Assembly (NCBI RefSeq): GCF_002015035.1
Contig: NZ_MUXY01000023.1
Location: 1-60,737, forward strand
Source of the DNA: Haemophilus parahaemolyticus
Lineage (GTDB): Bacteria; Pseudomonadota; Gammaproteobacteria; Enterobacterales; Pasteurellaceae
Length of the DNA stretch: 60,737 nt
Direction: 5' to 3'
Below the pieces are notes generated by a model. It ran no database searches. It was not told the origin of the DNA and saw only the letters and a program-made list of their open reading frames with translations. The position numbers and the translations under genes are program-made. Positions 30,538 through 39,973 of the stretch are shown piece by piece (position 1 is the stretch's first letter; each line of letters starts with the position of its first letter).

Positions 30538-30672
30538 TTATTCAGCCATAAACGTAAATGCGACTTCTCGTCGCTCTTTAATCAGCCGTTTACGTTTCCA
30601 AATATGCATAATCCGATGGTTTTTATTGGTCGTTAATATTCGTTTTTGCTTCAATCTTCCTTTACGTTTCAT
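30538..30672 (-). CDS. Small basic protein (44 aa) downstream of and overlapping mltF
   Basis: A 44-residue, strongly basic protein starting [15 protein letters not shown] and ending FTFMAE. Its ATG overlaps the last 11 bases of mltF and is preceded by a near-perfect ribosome-binding site AGGAG 7 bases upstream, which is strong support that it is translated. About one third of the residues are Lys or Arg and there is no signal peptide. I do not recognise the family. Nucleic-acid or ribosome binding would fit the charge but is a guess. Confidence 0.6.
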   Translation of the reverse strand: MKRKGRLKQKRILTTNKNHRIMHIWKRKRLIKERREVAFTFMAE

Positions 30673-32113
30673 TTTGTTTCTCCTGATTTACACTCTCTTC
30701 ATTCTGTTGTTCTAATATTTTTTGCTCTTGTTGGAGTTTTTGTTCTTCAACACGCAGATGATTGACCAAGCTGCTGTAATATTTGCGAATATTTTCCACA
30801 TAGCTAAACGCCTCAAAACCACGTGCATAACCATATTTTAAATTGGCGTAATGACGTTTTTCCGCCAAAAGCGGGAGATTTTTCTTTACATCTAACCAAT
30901 TATCAGGATCTCCCCCAAGCTGTTTGGTTAAACGACGCACGTCCAACAAATGCCCTAATCCCATATTATAAGCCGCTAAACCATACCAAATGCGATCCTC
31001 AGAGGGTACAGTTTCGGGGATTTGGCGAATGAGCATATTCAAATATTCTGCTCCACCGCGAATACTTTGTTCGGCACTGGTTCGATCGATCACTCTCATT
31101 CGATCTGCAGTATCGCGGGTGAGCATCATCATTCCACGTACGCCTGTTGAAGAGGTTGCATTCGGATCCCATCGAGATTCTTGGTAAGCAATGGCCGCCA
31201 ACATAGGCCACTCTAGCTCCCCTTTATGTTTCTCAAATAGAGCCCGATATTTTGGCAATATATTTTTGACTGCGTTGAGATAAATAGAGGCATCCGCATA
31301 ATCAAAACGGTTCAAATGGTTGAAGTATTTTTCTTCAATCCGAGCAATCAAACCTGTTTCATTGGCGTTATCCATAAAATCCAACACAGAAGCCTGTAAT
31401 TCGCTAAATGAGCTTTTGTCAAAATACCACACTACTGGCATTTCATCAGTTAAATCAAAACCAACTGCCAGATTAGGGTTGATATATTGTGCAGAAGAAA
31501 TATCCACAGATGGTGCAATAGTATAAGGAATTTTACCCTCAGCTACTTGCAAAAGCAGCTCTTCTTGAGTGAATTTATCTGTTGTTTGCCATTTTAAAAG
31601 CGGTTGATTTTCTTTTAATTGTTCCAAAATTGGAAGCACCGCCGAACCAGCCGGCACAAGGATTTCTGCTTGTAACTCATTTAATTTATATGGACGCTGC
31701 GTACCTTTTCTATATGCTACTTGCCAAGAGGCAGAGTAATAGCTTGTGCCAATTTGGAATTGTTCGCCATGCGAAGACTGATAAAGTAAGCCCGCCGCAG
31801 CCATATCAATTTTATTCTGTTTTAAGGCTTGGAAAAGCTGCTCGCTGTTATCAAATAGCGTGATATCAAGTTCCACCGCCAAATAATCAGCAAAAGCCTT
31901 ACTGAGCTCATACTCAATACCCGCCTTACCTTCCGCATTGACAAAATAAGCCAGCGGGTGGTTAATCATCCCTACTTTAAGCTTTTTAGTATGCTGAATT
32001 TGCGTATAACGGTTTTCTTCAGCTTGCATCAATTTTTGCCACGGATAAACCATATCCCACGACCATAACAAGAGAGCAATCGCTGTCGTTAAGGAGAGAA
32101 ATAGACCTTTCAA
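30662..32113 (-). CDS. mltF: Membrane-bound lytic murein transglycosylase F
   Basis: Cleaves the glycan strands of peptidoglycan in the outer-membrane/periplasmic space. The 483-residue protein has an N-terminal export signal (about 1-22). A periplasmic solute-binding-like regulatory domain follows (about 45-270, [32 protein letters not shown]), then an SLT lysozyme-like domain with the catalytic Glu in [13 protein letters not shown] and [11 protein letters not shown] Gln/Glu-rich helical tail follows. Length matches MltF. The gene end is shared with the small basic ORF. Confidence 0.94.
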   Translation of the reverse strand: MKGLFLSLTTAIALLLWSWDMVYPWQKLMQAEENRYTQIQHTKKLKVGMINHPLAYFVNAEGKAGIEYELSKAFADYLAVELDITLFDNSEQLFQALKQNKIDMAAAGLLYQSSHGEQFQIGTSYYSASWQVAYRKGTQRPYKLNELQAEILVPAGSAVLPILEQLKENQPLLKWQTTDKFTQEELLLQVAEGKIPYTIAPSVDISSAQYINPNLAVGFDLTDEMPVVWYFDKSSFSELQASVLDFMDNANETGLIARIEEKYFNHLNRFDYADASIYLNAVKNILPKYRALFEKHKGELEWPMLAAIAYQESRWDPNATSSTGVRGMMMLTRDTADRMRVIDRTSAEQSIRGGAEYLNMLIRQIPETVPSEDRIWYGLAAYNMGLGHLLDVRRLTKQLGGDPDNWLDVKKNLPLLAEKRHYANLKYGYARGFEAFSYVENIRKYYSSLVNHLRVEEQKLQQEQKILEQQNEESVNQEKQNET

Positions 32114-32125
32114 AAATACCTCTTA

Positions 32126-33424
32126 TCAACGATATTTATCTAAAAAACGGTAGTAAGGAATCCCCACCTTCAATGCCATTTTCTTAATCCATTTTCCGCC
32201 ATAAAAATGCGGTATTTTTAATCCCTCAAAAATTGCAAGGCGTTCATCATTACCACAAATCGCTTCGCTAATAATTCGTCCTGCTAAACCTGTTAATGCA
32301 ACCCCATGCCCTGAGAAACCTTGTGCAAAATAAACATTCGGTTTTGCTCGCCCGAAATGAGGCGTGGAATTCATCGTCATATCAATAGGACCGCCCCAAC
32401 CATACTCAATTTTAGTATCTTCCAGTTGCGGGAAAACAGCAAGCATTTCTGAGCGCATTTTAGCGATCATATCCACATTCGTGCTGGAATCAGAACCAAA
32501 AAGCAAGCGATTATCTGCAGACAAGCGGTAATAATCGAGCAATAAATTGTTATCGCAAACTGACATTCCATTGTTAATCAGGCTATCTGCCATTGCTTGA
32601 GAAAGTGGTTCAGTTGCGATAATAAAGCTTTCTACAGGCAAAATGGTATTTTCAATGCCGAACGTGATTTTTTTAGAAAGTGCATCAATGTAAGCATTTA
32701 CCGCTAACACCACATGTTCACAGCTCACGGTAACGTTTTTAGCAAAAACAACCGCTTGCGTATCGCTTTTTACTTGAATTTCAGTGGCGGGCGAATGCTC
32801 GTAAATTTCTACACCTGCTTCAACACAGGCTTTTGCCAAGCCTAAGCAGTAATTTAGCGGATGCAAATGCCCAGAATTGCGGTCGTATAAACCGCCCACA
32901 TAAATATCGCTGCCTAAATGCTGTTTGAGCTGAGCTTTATCCCAAAGCTGCATATTGGTATAGCCACATTGCTCCTCGCTCGCTTTTTGCATTGCGATTA
33001 GGTCATCCATTCGGCGGTTATTGAGGGCTAATGTTGCGTAACCTTTTTTCCAATCGCATTGAATGCCATACTTTTGCACACGCTCGTCAATAATATCGAT
33101 CGCTTCAAGCGACATATCCCATAATTTTCGAGCTTTCTCAAAACCGATATGATCGATATATTCATCAATACCTTCTTCAAAGCCGTTAATGGCCTGCCCC
33201 CCCGAACGCCCCGATGCACCAAACCCCACACGAGCACCTTCTAAAACAATCACTCTTTTGCCCTGTTCAGCTAGCTCTAAAGCGGCAGAAAGCCCTAAAA
33301 AGCCCGCACCAATCACGCAAACATCAGCAGATTGGTTGACAGAAATTTTGGGGAATTGAAGATCGAGATTGCGAGAATCGTAATAATAAGAAGAACGGTG
33401 TTCTTGGTAAGCAAAATTCAGCAT
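32126..33424 (-). CDS. FAD-dependent amine oxidoreductase (PuuB/OrdL-like, DAO family)
   Basis: A 432-residue flavoenzyme of the glycine/D-amino acid oxidase family. It has an N-terminal Rossmann motif VIGAGFLGLSAALELAEQGK (about residues 35-54), GFGASGRSGGQ with the histidyl/cysteinyl-FAD region, and a C-terminal FAD site YFAQGFSGHGVALTGL. Closest known relatives are gamma-glutamylputrescine oxidoreductases, which oxidise polyamine adducts. No gamma-glutamylputrescine synthetase is adjacent, so the substrate is uncertain. It lies 12 bases before mltF, and the two are probably co-transcribed. Confidence 0.85.
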   Translation of the reverse strand: MLNFAYQEHRSSYYYDSRNLDLQFPKISVNQSADVCVIGAGFLGLSAALELAEQGKRVIVLEGARVGFGASGRSGGQAINGFEEGIDEYIDHIGFEKARKLWDMSLEAIDIIDERVQKYGIQCDWKKGYATLALNNRRMDDLIAMQKASEEQCGYTNMQLWDKAQLKQHLGSDIYVGGLYDRNSGHLHPLNYCLGLAKACVEAGVEIYEHSPATEIQVKSDTQAVVFAKNVTVSCEHVVLAVNAYIDALSKKITFGIENTILPVESFIIATEPLSQAMADSLINNGMSVCDNNLLLDYYRLSADNRLLFGSDSSTNVDMIAKMRSEMLAVFPQLEDTKIEYGWGGPIDMTMNSTPHFGRAKPNVYFAQGFSGHGVALTGLAGRIISEAICGNDERLAIFEGLKIPHFYGGKWIKKMALKVGIPYYRFLDKYR

Positions 33425-33535
33425 AAAAAATAAGATTGATTAAATAAAAATAGCTACAATCGTAATAATAAAAAGGATTTAAATCAACGAAAATTTTATT
33501 TAATGAATTTAAAGAAATTATATGGAAAAGAATGA

Positions 33536-33612
33536 TGGCGCACCCGAGAGGATTCGAACCTCTGACCGCTCGGTTCGTAGCCGAGTACTCTATCCAGCTG
33601 AGCTACGGGTGC
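33536..33612 (-). tRNA. tRNA-Arg (ACG)
   Basis: A 77-base tRNA with encoded CCA on the minus strand. The anticodon loop CTACGAA gives ACG, which is modified to ICG. The acceptor stem is GCACCCG/CGGGTGC. It is the last gene of the minus-strand order Ser-Arg-Arg. Confidence 0.98.
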
Positions 33613-33680
33613 GTATTGAATTGTTATAAGAATTTATTTTATCAGCGACTATTTCAAACCTAATAGAGTAAAGTTTAAAA

Positions 33681-33757
33681 TGGCGCACCCGAGAGGATTC
33701 GAACCTCTGACCGCTCGGTTCGTAGCCGAGTACTCTATCCAGCTGAGCTACGGGTGC
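33681..33757 (-). tRNA. tRNA-Arg (ACG), second copy
   Basis: Identical in its 77 bases to the copy at 33536-33612. The pair probably serves high demand for CGT/CGC codons. Confidence 0.98.
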
Positions 33758-33770
33758 GTGATAAAGTAAA

Positions 33771-33865
33771 TGGCGGTGAGAGAGGGATTCGAACCCTCGA
33801 TAGAGCTTTTGAACCCTATACTCCCTTAGCAGGGGAGCGCCTTCAGCCTGCTCGGCCATCTCACC
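33771..33865 (-). tRNA. tRNA-Ser (GCT)
   Basis: A 95-base class II tRNA with a long variable arm and encoded CCA. The anticodon loop CTGCTAA gives GCT (AGC/AGT codons). The acceptor stem is GGTGAGA/TCTCACC. It is the first gene of the tRNA transcript. Confidence 0.98.
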
Positions 33866-33889
33866 ACTCACTGTGTCTGTGTGCGGTGC

Positions 33890-33917
33890 ATATTACTAGA
33901 TTTAAAAAATATGTCAA
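33890..33917 (-). promoter_or_regulatory. Promoter of the Ser-Arg-Arg tRNA operon
   Basis: On the minus strand a consensus -35 TTGACA (33917-33912) and a -10 TAATAT (33895-33890) are separated by 16 bases. The -10 ends 24 bases before the tRNA-Ser. Confidence 0.8.
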
Positions 33918-34070
33918 ACGCTTTTCTGAAAAAAATCTTGAATTTGTTTACACTTGCCTACTGAATAGGCGAAATGTTTATTTTTTAGGAATTTTAAAAC
34001 AAAAACGGTGAACTTTTGCGAAGGTTCGTAAATCTTCCTCAAAATTCCACCGCTTGCTTAAATTAAATGA

Positions 34071-34496
34071 TTAGCTAAATAATTTACCTAACATCCCTTT
34101 TGCCGCTTGTGCCATCAAGTCATTCACATTTAGATTGTTTAAATCAGGCAATTGACCGTTTGGTGTGAGCATATCCACCATTTTCGGTAAATATTCCGCA
34201 AGTACATTACTCGCATCCAGTTCAGAAACTCCCACTTTCTGTGCCGCTTGGCTCATATTTTCTTGCCCTACAACCTCAACGACTTGATTCGCAGAAATCG
34301 GCTGATTTTTTTCATCAGTACTAATCCACGATTTCAAAATTCCTTCCAAACCACTTTCTTGAAAGCGTTTAATAATGCCCTCAATTCCACCTTGAGATTG
34401 CAATAGCACTTGAATTAACTGAATCGCCACCGACTGGTTATTATTACCATTATTTAAAATAGATGACGCTACCGAGCCTAAAATATTACTTAGCAT
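34071..34496 (-). CDS. yidB: YidB-like DUF937 protein
   Basis: A 141-residue cytoplasmic protein of the YidB/DUF937 family, recognisable from the Gln/Asn-rich helical start (MLSNILGSVASSIL), GIEGIIKRFQESGLEGIL-like repeats and the SELDASNVLAEYLPKMVDMLTP segment. The ATG at 34496 is chosen for its AGGAG site; an upstream in-frame start at 34526 would add ten residues and lacks one. The role is not established. It follows sufE on the same strand. Confidence 0.82.
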   Translation of the reverse strand: MLSNILGSVASSILNNGNNNQSVAIQLIQVLLQSQGGIEGIIKRFQESGLEGILKSWISTDEKNQPISANQVVEVVGQENMSQAAQKVGVSELDASNVLAEYLPKMVDMLTPNGQLPDLNNLNVNDLMAQAAKGMLGKLFS

Positions 34497-34594
34497 AAAA
34501 ATACTCCTAAAAGAAACGCTCTTCAAAACGAGGGCATTCTAACTGATTTTTCAGCATAAAACTGGCAATTTACAAAAAGTTGTGTAAATTTCTG

Positions 34595-34969
34595 CTATTT
34601 AATCAACCCCTGAATTTGTTGCAAACCATTTAACCTTGTGCTGGTCAAATGTGGCGTGATTTTCAAATCATCAAACAGCTGTTGTAAATTAAATTCAGCC
34701 AATTCTGCATCAGACTTTTCAAGCAAAGCAGTTTGGACAATCATTAAAATCCCTTGCATTAAGCGAGCATCGCTGTAAGCGAGGACTTTTCTTGGCGATT
34801 TTTCAAAAACGAACCATAAACGGCTTTCGCAGCCGTGAATTTCAGGTACGTTTTGCAACTCAGTTTCACTTAATTTAGGCAATTGTCGGCTAAGTTGAAT
34901 AAGCAAGCGGTATCTTTCTTCCCAAGATTTACAAAGGGCAAATTTTTCGTAAATTTCTGCAAGATTCAT
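34595..34969 (-). CDS. SufE-family sulfur acceptor (SufE/CsdE-like)
   Basis: Accepts persulfide sulfur from a cysteine desulfurase and passes it on for Fe-S cluster or other thio-cofactor synthesis. The 124-residue protein has the family pattern: an N-terminal helix region YEKFALCKSWEERYRLLIQL, then VPEIHGCESRLWF, where the Cys is the sulfur acceptor. No suf or csd desulfurase gene is adjacent, so it could be SufE or CsdE. Confidence 0.88.
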   Translation of the reverse strand: MNLAEIYEKFALCKSWEERYRLLIQLSRQLPKLSETELQNVPEIHGCESRLWFVFEKSPRKVLAYSDARLMQGILMIVQTALLEKSDAELAEFNLQQLFDDLKITPHLTSTRLNGLQQIQGLIK

Positions 34970-35086
34970 TGTTTTTCCTCGATAAAATTTGCAAAAGATT
35001 GTAACAATCTGCCCGCTTGTTGTTAATGATTTTATGAAAATTTGCTAGAATAGTCCTATTTACCGAATTTAATAAGGATAAAATTT

Positions 35087-35680
35087 ATGTCATTAGTTCC
35101 TATGGTTGTTGAGCAAACCCCGAAGGGTGAACGCTCATACGATATTTTTTCACGCTTGTTAAAAGAGCGTATTATTTTCTTAAATGGTCAAGTTGAAGAC
35201 AATATGGCGAACTTGATTGTGGCTCAACTGCTCTTCTTGGAAGCTGAAGATCCTGAAAAAGACATCTATCTTTACATCAATAGCCCTGGTGGTGTGGTAA
35301 CGGCAGGATTGGCAATTTACGACACCATGAATTTCATCAAGCCAGATGTAGCGACCCTTTGCACGGGGCAGGCTTGTTCAATGGGTGCATTCTTGCTTTC
35401 AGGCGGTGCAAAAGGTAAACGTTTTGCATTACCAAACGCACGTGTGATGATTCACCAACCTCTAGGTGGTGCACGTGGTCAAGCAACCGATATTCAAATT
35501 CAAGCTCAAGAAATCTTAAAATTAAAAGAGATGCTTACCCGTAAAATGGCGGAGCACAGCGGTCAGCCGTTTGAAAAAGTGGCTGCAGATACTGAGCGTG
35601 ATAACTTTATGTCGGCACAAGAAGCAATGGAATATGGTTTGATTGATAAAGTATTAACTTCTCGTGGTGAGGTGGCTTAA
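35087..35680 (+). CDS. clpP: ATP-dependent Clp protease proteolytic subunit
   Basis: Serine peptidase chamber of ClpXP. The 197-residue protein has the catalytic Ser in [11 protein letters not shown], the His in VMIHQPLGG and the Asp in [12 protein letters not shown]. It starts [19 protein letters not shown], typical of ClpP, with a short propeptide. An AAGGA site precedes the ATG. Its stop overlaps the start of clpX by one base. Confidence 0.98.
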   Translation: MSLVPMVVEQTPKGERSYDIFSRLLKERIIFLNGQVEDNMANLIVAQLLFLEAEDPEKDIYLYINSPGGVVTAGLAIYDTMNFIKPDVATLCTGQACSMGAFLLSGGAKGKRFALPNARVMIHQPLGGARGQATDIQIQAQEILKLKEMLTRKMAEHSGQPFEKVAADTERDNFMSAQEAMEYGLIDKVLTSRGEVA

Positions 35681-36924
35681 TGGCATTTGAAAAAGAACCT
35701 CACTGCAGTTTCTGCGGTAAAAAACGCTCAGAAGTCGATCAGCTTGTTGAAGGCACAGAAGGCTTTATCTGTAATGAGTGTATCGAAGAGTCGTACAACT
35801 TACTTAACGGTGAAGAAGAGCCATTAATTGATGAAAGCAGCGATGAACAAAAATTCTTCGAAAATGTACCAACACCGCATGAGTTACACTCTCATTTAAA
35901 TGACTATGTAATCGGTCAAGAACACGCTAAAAAAGTGTTATCAGTGGCTGTTTACAACCACTATAAACGCCTAAAAAGTGCATTATCGAACCACGAAGTA
36001 ACCAACGGTGTTGAGCTTGGCAAAAGTAACATTTTGTTAATTGGCCCAACAGGTAGCGGTAAAACATTATTGGCAGAAACCTTGGCTCGTCGCTTAAATG
36101 TGCCATTTGCTGTAGCAGATGCAACCACTTTAACCCAAGCAGGCTACGTGGGTGAAGACGTAGAAAATGTCATCCAAAAATTGCTGATGAAATGCGATTT
36201 TGATGCAGAACAAGCCGAGCGAGGTATCGTCTTTATTGATGAAATCGACAAAATCACCCGTAAATCAGAAAGTGCCTCGATTACCCGTGATGTATCGGGC
36301 GAAGGCGTACAACAAGCGTTGTTAAAATTACTTGAAGGCACGGTGGCGAATATCAACCCACAAGGCTCACGTAAACATCCAAAAGGCGAAACCATCCCTG
36401 TGGATACCTCAAAAATCCTCTTTATCTGTGGCGGTGCTTTTGCAGGTTTAGATAAAATCGTGGAATCACGTACCAATAAACAAGGCGGTATTGGCTTTGC
36501 GGCAGAGTTAAAAAATGACAAAGATCGCCAAGACTTAACTGAGCTTTTCAAACAAGTTGAGCCTGAAGATTTAGTCCGTTTTGGTTTAATTCCAGAGTTA
36601 ATCGGTCGTTTGCCTGTGGTAACCCCATTGCAAGAATTAGATGAGGAAGCATTAATTCAAATCTTAACGGAGCCAAAAAATGCGATTATTCGCCAATATC
36701 AAGCTCTATTCCAAATGGAAAATGTAGAACTTGAGTTCACTAAAGAAGCTCTCGTTGCGATTGCGAAAAAAGCGATTGCCCGCAAAACAGGAGCACGTGG
36801 TTTACGCTCTATTGTGGAAAACTTATTGCTTGATACAATGTATGATTTACCAACACTGAAAGCGAAGAAAGTTATTGTGAGTAAAGAATGTGTTGAACGT
36901 AATGAGAAACCTATGATTGAGTAA
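35680..36924 (+). CDS. clpX: ATP-dependent Clp protease ATP-binding subunit
   Basis: AAA+ unfoldase that feeds substrates into ClpP. The 414-residue protein has an N-terminal zinc-binding domain ([15 protein letters not shown]), Walker A GPTGSGKT, Walker B IVFIDEID, and the sensor/arginine-finger region [10 protein letters not shown]. The ClpP-contact loop IGF is present in GGIGFAAEL. Length is normal. It is coupled to clpP and ends at a strong terminator. Confidence 0.98.
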   Translation: MAFEKEPHCSFCGKKRSEVDQLVEGTEGFICNECIEESYNLLNGEEEPLIDESSDEQKFFENVPTPHELHSHLNDYVIGQEHAKKVLSVAVYNHYKRLKSALSNHEVTNGVELGKSNILLIGPTGSGKTLLAETLARRLNVPFAVADATTLTQAGYVGEDVENVIQKLLMKCDFDAEQAERGIVFIDEIDKITRKSESASITRDVSGEGVQQALLKLLEGTVANINPQGSRKHPKGETIPVDTSKILFICGGAFAGLDKIVESRTNKQGGIGFAAELKNDKDRQDLTELFKQVEPEDLVRFGLIPELIGRLPVVTPLQELDEEALIQILTEPKNAIIRQYQALFQMENVELEFTKEALVAIAKKAIARKTGARGLRSIVENLLLDTMYDLPTLKAKKVIVSKECVERNEKPMIE

Positions 36925-36942
36925 TTTCTCGTAGAAGCATAA

Positions 36943-36978
36943 AATACCTAAGGTTAAAACCTTAGGTATTACTTTTTT
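36943..36978 (+). terminator. clpPX terminator
   Basis: An 11-bp perfect stem AATACCTAAGG/CCTTAGGTATT followed by ACTTTTTT. Confidence 0.92.
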
Positions 36979-37008
36979 ATAGGAACATAAGCACAGAGAG
37001 ACATCACT

Positions 37009-37359
37009 ATGCAAAAACTACTTTTTATTATCAATTCTGCTCCTTATGGCAATGAATCTTTGTTTAGTGGCTTGCGTTTAGCATTACAAATTCAAGAGCA
37101 GCACAAAGCAGAAATCAAACTTTTTTTGATGTCTGATGCGGTCATTGCAGGGCTTGCGAAACAAAATCCAGCGGAAGGGTATCACGTGCAACAAATGTTA
37201 GAAATTCTAACCGCACAAGGTGCTGTAGTGAAACTTTGCAAAACTTGCACGAATGCACGTGGCATCACAGAATTTCCGCTTGCAGATGGCGTAGAAATTG
37301 GTACGCTCGTTGAACTGGCAGATTGGACAATAGAAGCCGATAAGGTGCTTAATTTCTAA
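37009..37359 (+). CDS. DsrE/YchN-family protein
   Basis: A 116-residue DsrE-fold protein. Family features are the N-terminal LLFIINSAPYGNESLFSGLRLAL strand-loop-helix (residues 4-26), the FLMSDAV segment and the conserved Cys pair LCKTCTNARGI. Members handle persulfide sulfur or act as small oligomeric cytoplasmic proteins of unknown role. Its stop overlaps the flavoprotein start by one base, so the two are co-translated. Confidence 0.85.
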   Translation: MQKLLFIINSAPYGNESLFSGLRLALQIQEQHKAEIKLFLMSDAVIAGLAKQNPAEGYHVQQMLEILTAQGAVVKLCKTCTNARGITEFPLADGVEIGTLVELADWTIEADKVLNF

Positions 37360-38546
37360 TGAAAAAAACAGATGTCGTTATTATCGGAGCAGGTGCTGCA
37401 GGCTTATTTTGTGCGGCACAATTGGGGCAAGCAAGAAAAAATGTCGTGGTGCTTGATAGTGGCAAGAAAATCGGTCGTAAGATTTTGATGTCGGGCGGTG
37501 GTTTTTGCAACTTTACCAACTTAGATGTTACGCCTCAACACTACCTCAGCCAAAATTGTCACTTTGTGAAATCAGCCCTCGCCCGCTATACCAACTGGGA
37601 TTTTATCGGCTTAGTCGCTCAATATGGCATTACCTACCACGAAAAAGAGTTAGGACAACTTTTCTGTGATAAAGGAGCGGAACAAATCGTACAAATGCTA
37701 CAAAGTGAATGCGATAAAGGCAAGGTTGATATTCAGCTTCGACAAGCGGTTGTTTCTGTTGAAAAAGTTGCAAATCATTTTGAAATTCAGACCGCTAGTG
37801 AAACTTACCAAGCACAACATTTGGTTATCGCAACAGGCGGGCTTTCTATGCCTGCCTTAGGCGCAAGCCCTTTCGGTTATAAGGTTGCCGAGCAATTCGG
37901 TATTCCTGTGATTGCACCTCGTGCAAGCCTTGTCCCTTTTACGTGGAAAGAGAGCGACAAGCCTTTTGCTACCCTTTCGGGTATTGCTTTACCTGTGACC
38001 GCAAGTAATGATCGCATCAGCTTTAGTAATCAAATGCTATTTACCCATCGTGGTCTTTCAGGGCCTGCGATGTTGCAGATTTCGAATTATTGGCAAATGG
38101 GCGAAGCAGTTGACATTGATCTTTTACCTGCTGAGAATATTCTCAATATTTTTCAAGAACTGCGTCAATCTTCGCCAAAATTACAGCTAAAAACAGTGTT
38201 AAGTCGTTATCTTCCCAAAAAATTAGTGGAGCTTTGGTTTGAGCAACACTTATTGAAAGATCAAGTCATCGCACAACTTAGCAAAGCAGAATTACAGCAC
38301 TTAGATCAATTTATCCATCATTGGCAATTTATTCCAAATGGTACGGAAGGCTACCGCACCGCAGAAGTGACAATGGGCGGTGTTAATACTGATCATATTT
38401 CTTCTAAAACAATGGAAGTAAAAAGCATTTCAGGGCTTTATTTTATTGGTGAAGTGCTGGATGTAACAGGCTGGCTCGGTGGCTATAATTTCCAATGGGC
38501 GTGGTCCTCTGCTTATGCTTGTGCAGAAGGGATTATTCAGCATTAA
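37359..38546 (+). CDS. HI0933/YhiN-family NAD(P)/FAD flavoprotein
   Basis: A 395-residue flavoprotein with an N-terminal dinucleotide-binding motif VVIIGAGAAGLFCAAQLG, the family signature KIGRKILMSGGGFCNFTN, and a C-terminal GEVLDVTGWLGGYNFQWAW motif that completes the FAD site. This is the conserved HI0933/YhiN family, whose reaction has not been settled. It shares one base with the DsrE gene, which hints at a redox or sulfur link between them. Confidence 0.9.
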   Translation: MKKTDVVIIGAGAAGLFCAAQLGQARKNVVVLDSGKKIGRKILMSGGGFCNFTNLDVTPQHYLSQNCHFVKSALARYTNWDFIGLVAQYGITYHEKELGQLFCDKGAEQIVQMLQSECDKGKVDIQLRQAVVSVEKVANHFEIQTASETYQAQHLVIATGGLSMPALGASPFGYKVAEQFGIPVIAPRASLVPFTWKESDKPFATLSGIALPVTASNDRISFSNQMLFTHRGLSGPAMLQISNYWQMGEAVDIDLLPAENILNIFQELRQSSPKLQLKTVLSRYLPKKLVELWFEQHLLKDQVIAQLSKAELQHLDQFIHHWQFIPNGTEGYRTAEVTMGGVNTDHISSKTMEVKSISGLYFIGEVLDVTGWLGGYNFQWAWSSAYACAEGIIQH

Positions 38547-38586
38547 TCACTAATACGCCCACTTTTGTGGGCGATATTTTTATGGA

Positions 38587-39456
38587 CTATTTCGCTTTTC
38601 TCACCTTCGCCAACCAACTTACTGAAACCACAATCACTACCGTACCAATCCAGAAAAATGTATTTGGTGCATGCTCCCAAATTAACCAGTCAAAAATACT
38701 TGAAAAAATCACACCCGTAAAGGCAAAAGGGGCAATCACATTCGCAGAAGCGTGTTTGAAAGCTCGAGTGAGAAGAAGTTGGAAAACTAAGCCAAATCCG
38801 CCCACTAACAGCAATAAACCCAATTCATATAAATCCGGCATTTTCCATTGATGAATAAAGAAAATAGGTAATAACAGCGTACCGATTAAATGGAAGTAAA
38901 ACACAATATTTTTTGGCGAATTATGTTTGTTCAATTCTTGTAAGCTAATAAATGCCATTGCTGCCAATACTGCACCGATCAAGCCAATTAGCACATAAAT
39001 CGGTTCAAATGAGCTATTTTGGTTAGAAAGTAGAATAATCGATACCCCCGCAAAGCCCATCAAGCTTAATCCCAACACATTAAGCGGTGTTTTTTCACGA
39101 AAAAAAAGCAATAAAATTGGCACGAACAGAGCGGAGGTGTTCATCAATAACACCGAAATCGAAAGCGGGAGAAATTTCACTACATAGAAATTAATCAGCA
39201 TACTGCCAACGCCTGCTAGGTTACGCAGCACTAAAAATTTCCACTGACTCATTTCAATTTTGAAATCTCTATCTTTAATCATAAAAGGCAGTAAAAACAA
39301 CAAGCCAATTAAAAAACGAGAAAAAAGCGTCTCACTGGCTGGCATCGTATTGGAAGATGCTTTAACAAATACATTCATTAAAGTAATGCTAAAATAGGCG
39401 GAGATCATAAAGATAGTCGCTTTATGATAAAGCGAACTGGAGGATTCGGTTTGCAT
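38587..39456 (-). CDS. DMT-superfamily (EamA) transporter
   Basis: A 289-residue inner-membrane protein with about ten hydrophobic segments in two EamA halves. The first half is about 14-150 and the second about 155-282 (GLIGAVLAAMAFISLQEL, GLVFQLLLTRAFKHAS, IAPFAFTGVIFSSIFDWLIW). The duplicated EamA fold is typical of drug/metabolite exporters. The substrate cannot be inferred. It converges on the HI0933-type gene. Confidence 0.88.
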   Translation of the reverse strand: MQTESSSSLYHKATIFMISAYFSITLMNVFVKASSNTMPASETLFSRFLIGLLFLLPFMIKDRDFKIEMSQWKFLVLRNLAGVGSMLINFYVVKFLPLSISVLLMNTSALFVPILLLFFREKTPLNVLGLSLMGFAGVSIILLSNQNSSFEPIYVLIGLIGAVLAAMAFISLQELNKHNSPKNIVFYFHLIGTLLLPIFFIHQWKMPDLYELGLLLLVGGFGLVFQLLLTRAFKHASANVIAPFAFTGVIFSSIFDWLIWEHAPNTFFWIGTVVIVVSVSWLAKVRKAK

Positions 39457-39653
39457 ATTCTTCTCTTCTGGTAAATTTTCTCAAATTATTGGCAAATCAC
39501 TCAAAGAAATCAACCGCTTTCAAATGATTCTTTATGATGTTTTGTAAGACTGGCTCTCTTAGCCTACCAATTGTCGAGAGAAGATTGATGCAGAATATGA
39601 ACTAGCTATCAAGTTAAAAAGGGGATAAATCCTCTTTACTTTCTGTAAAATGA

Positions 39654-39881
39654 CTACATTTTCTTTTTCTTCATCATTTTCTCTTTTTTCATTTTTTTCT
39701 CTGATTTCAGCATCTTATCAGATGACATTTTCATCTGATCCATTTTCATCGTATCAGATTTCATCATCGGTTCTGATTTCATCGGCATAGCATTCGTTTT
39801 CATTGCTTCCGCATAAACGCTACTTGCACTGAATAATACCGCCATTCCTAACATTGTACTTTTGAATATAATATTTTTCAT
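39654..39881 (-). CDS. Secreted Met/Lys-rich peptide (MxKDx-type), likely oxidant scavenger
   Basis: A 75-residue precursor with a 24-residue signal peptide ending VYA. The mature 51 residues contain 14 Met and 16 Lys and are built from loose repeats such as MKSEPMMKSD. This resembles the pentapeptide MxKDx-repeat family and MrpX of Azospira, which absorbs hypochlorite by methionine oxidation and is recycled by periplasmic Msr. An AAGGAAAT site precedes the ATG. It is divergent from the ECF sigma gene, in the usual arrangement for a target gene. Function is inferred from composition and context. Confidence 0.75.
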   Translation of the reverse strand: MKNIIFKSTMLGMAVLFSASSVYAEAMKTNAMPMKSEPMMKSDTMKMDQMKMSSDKMLKSEKKMKKEKMMKKKKM

Positions 39882-39973
39882 TTTAAATTTCCTTTTTTGA
39901 GTGTAAAAATAGCAACCTTAATATGTTAAAGGAAGTGGGTTTCATTTCTTATATAAGTTTTAAAGGAATTAAA

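Noticed and set aside
24647..30660. Integrative element with tRNA-Asp att sites
   Set aside because: I found no copy of the tRNA 3' end on the far side of the operon and no integrase. Two complete tRNAs alone do not show site-specific integration.
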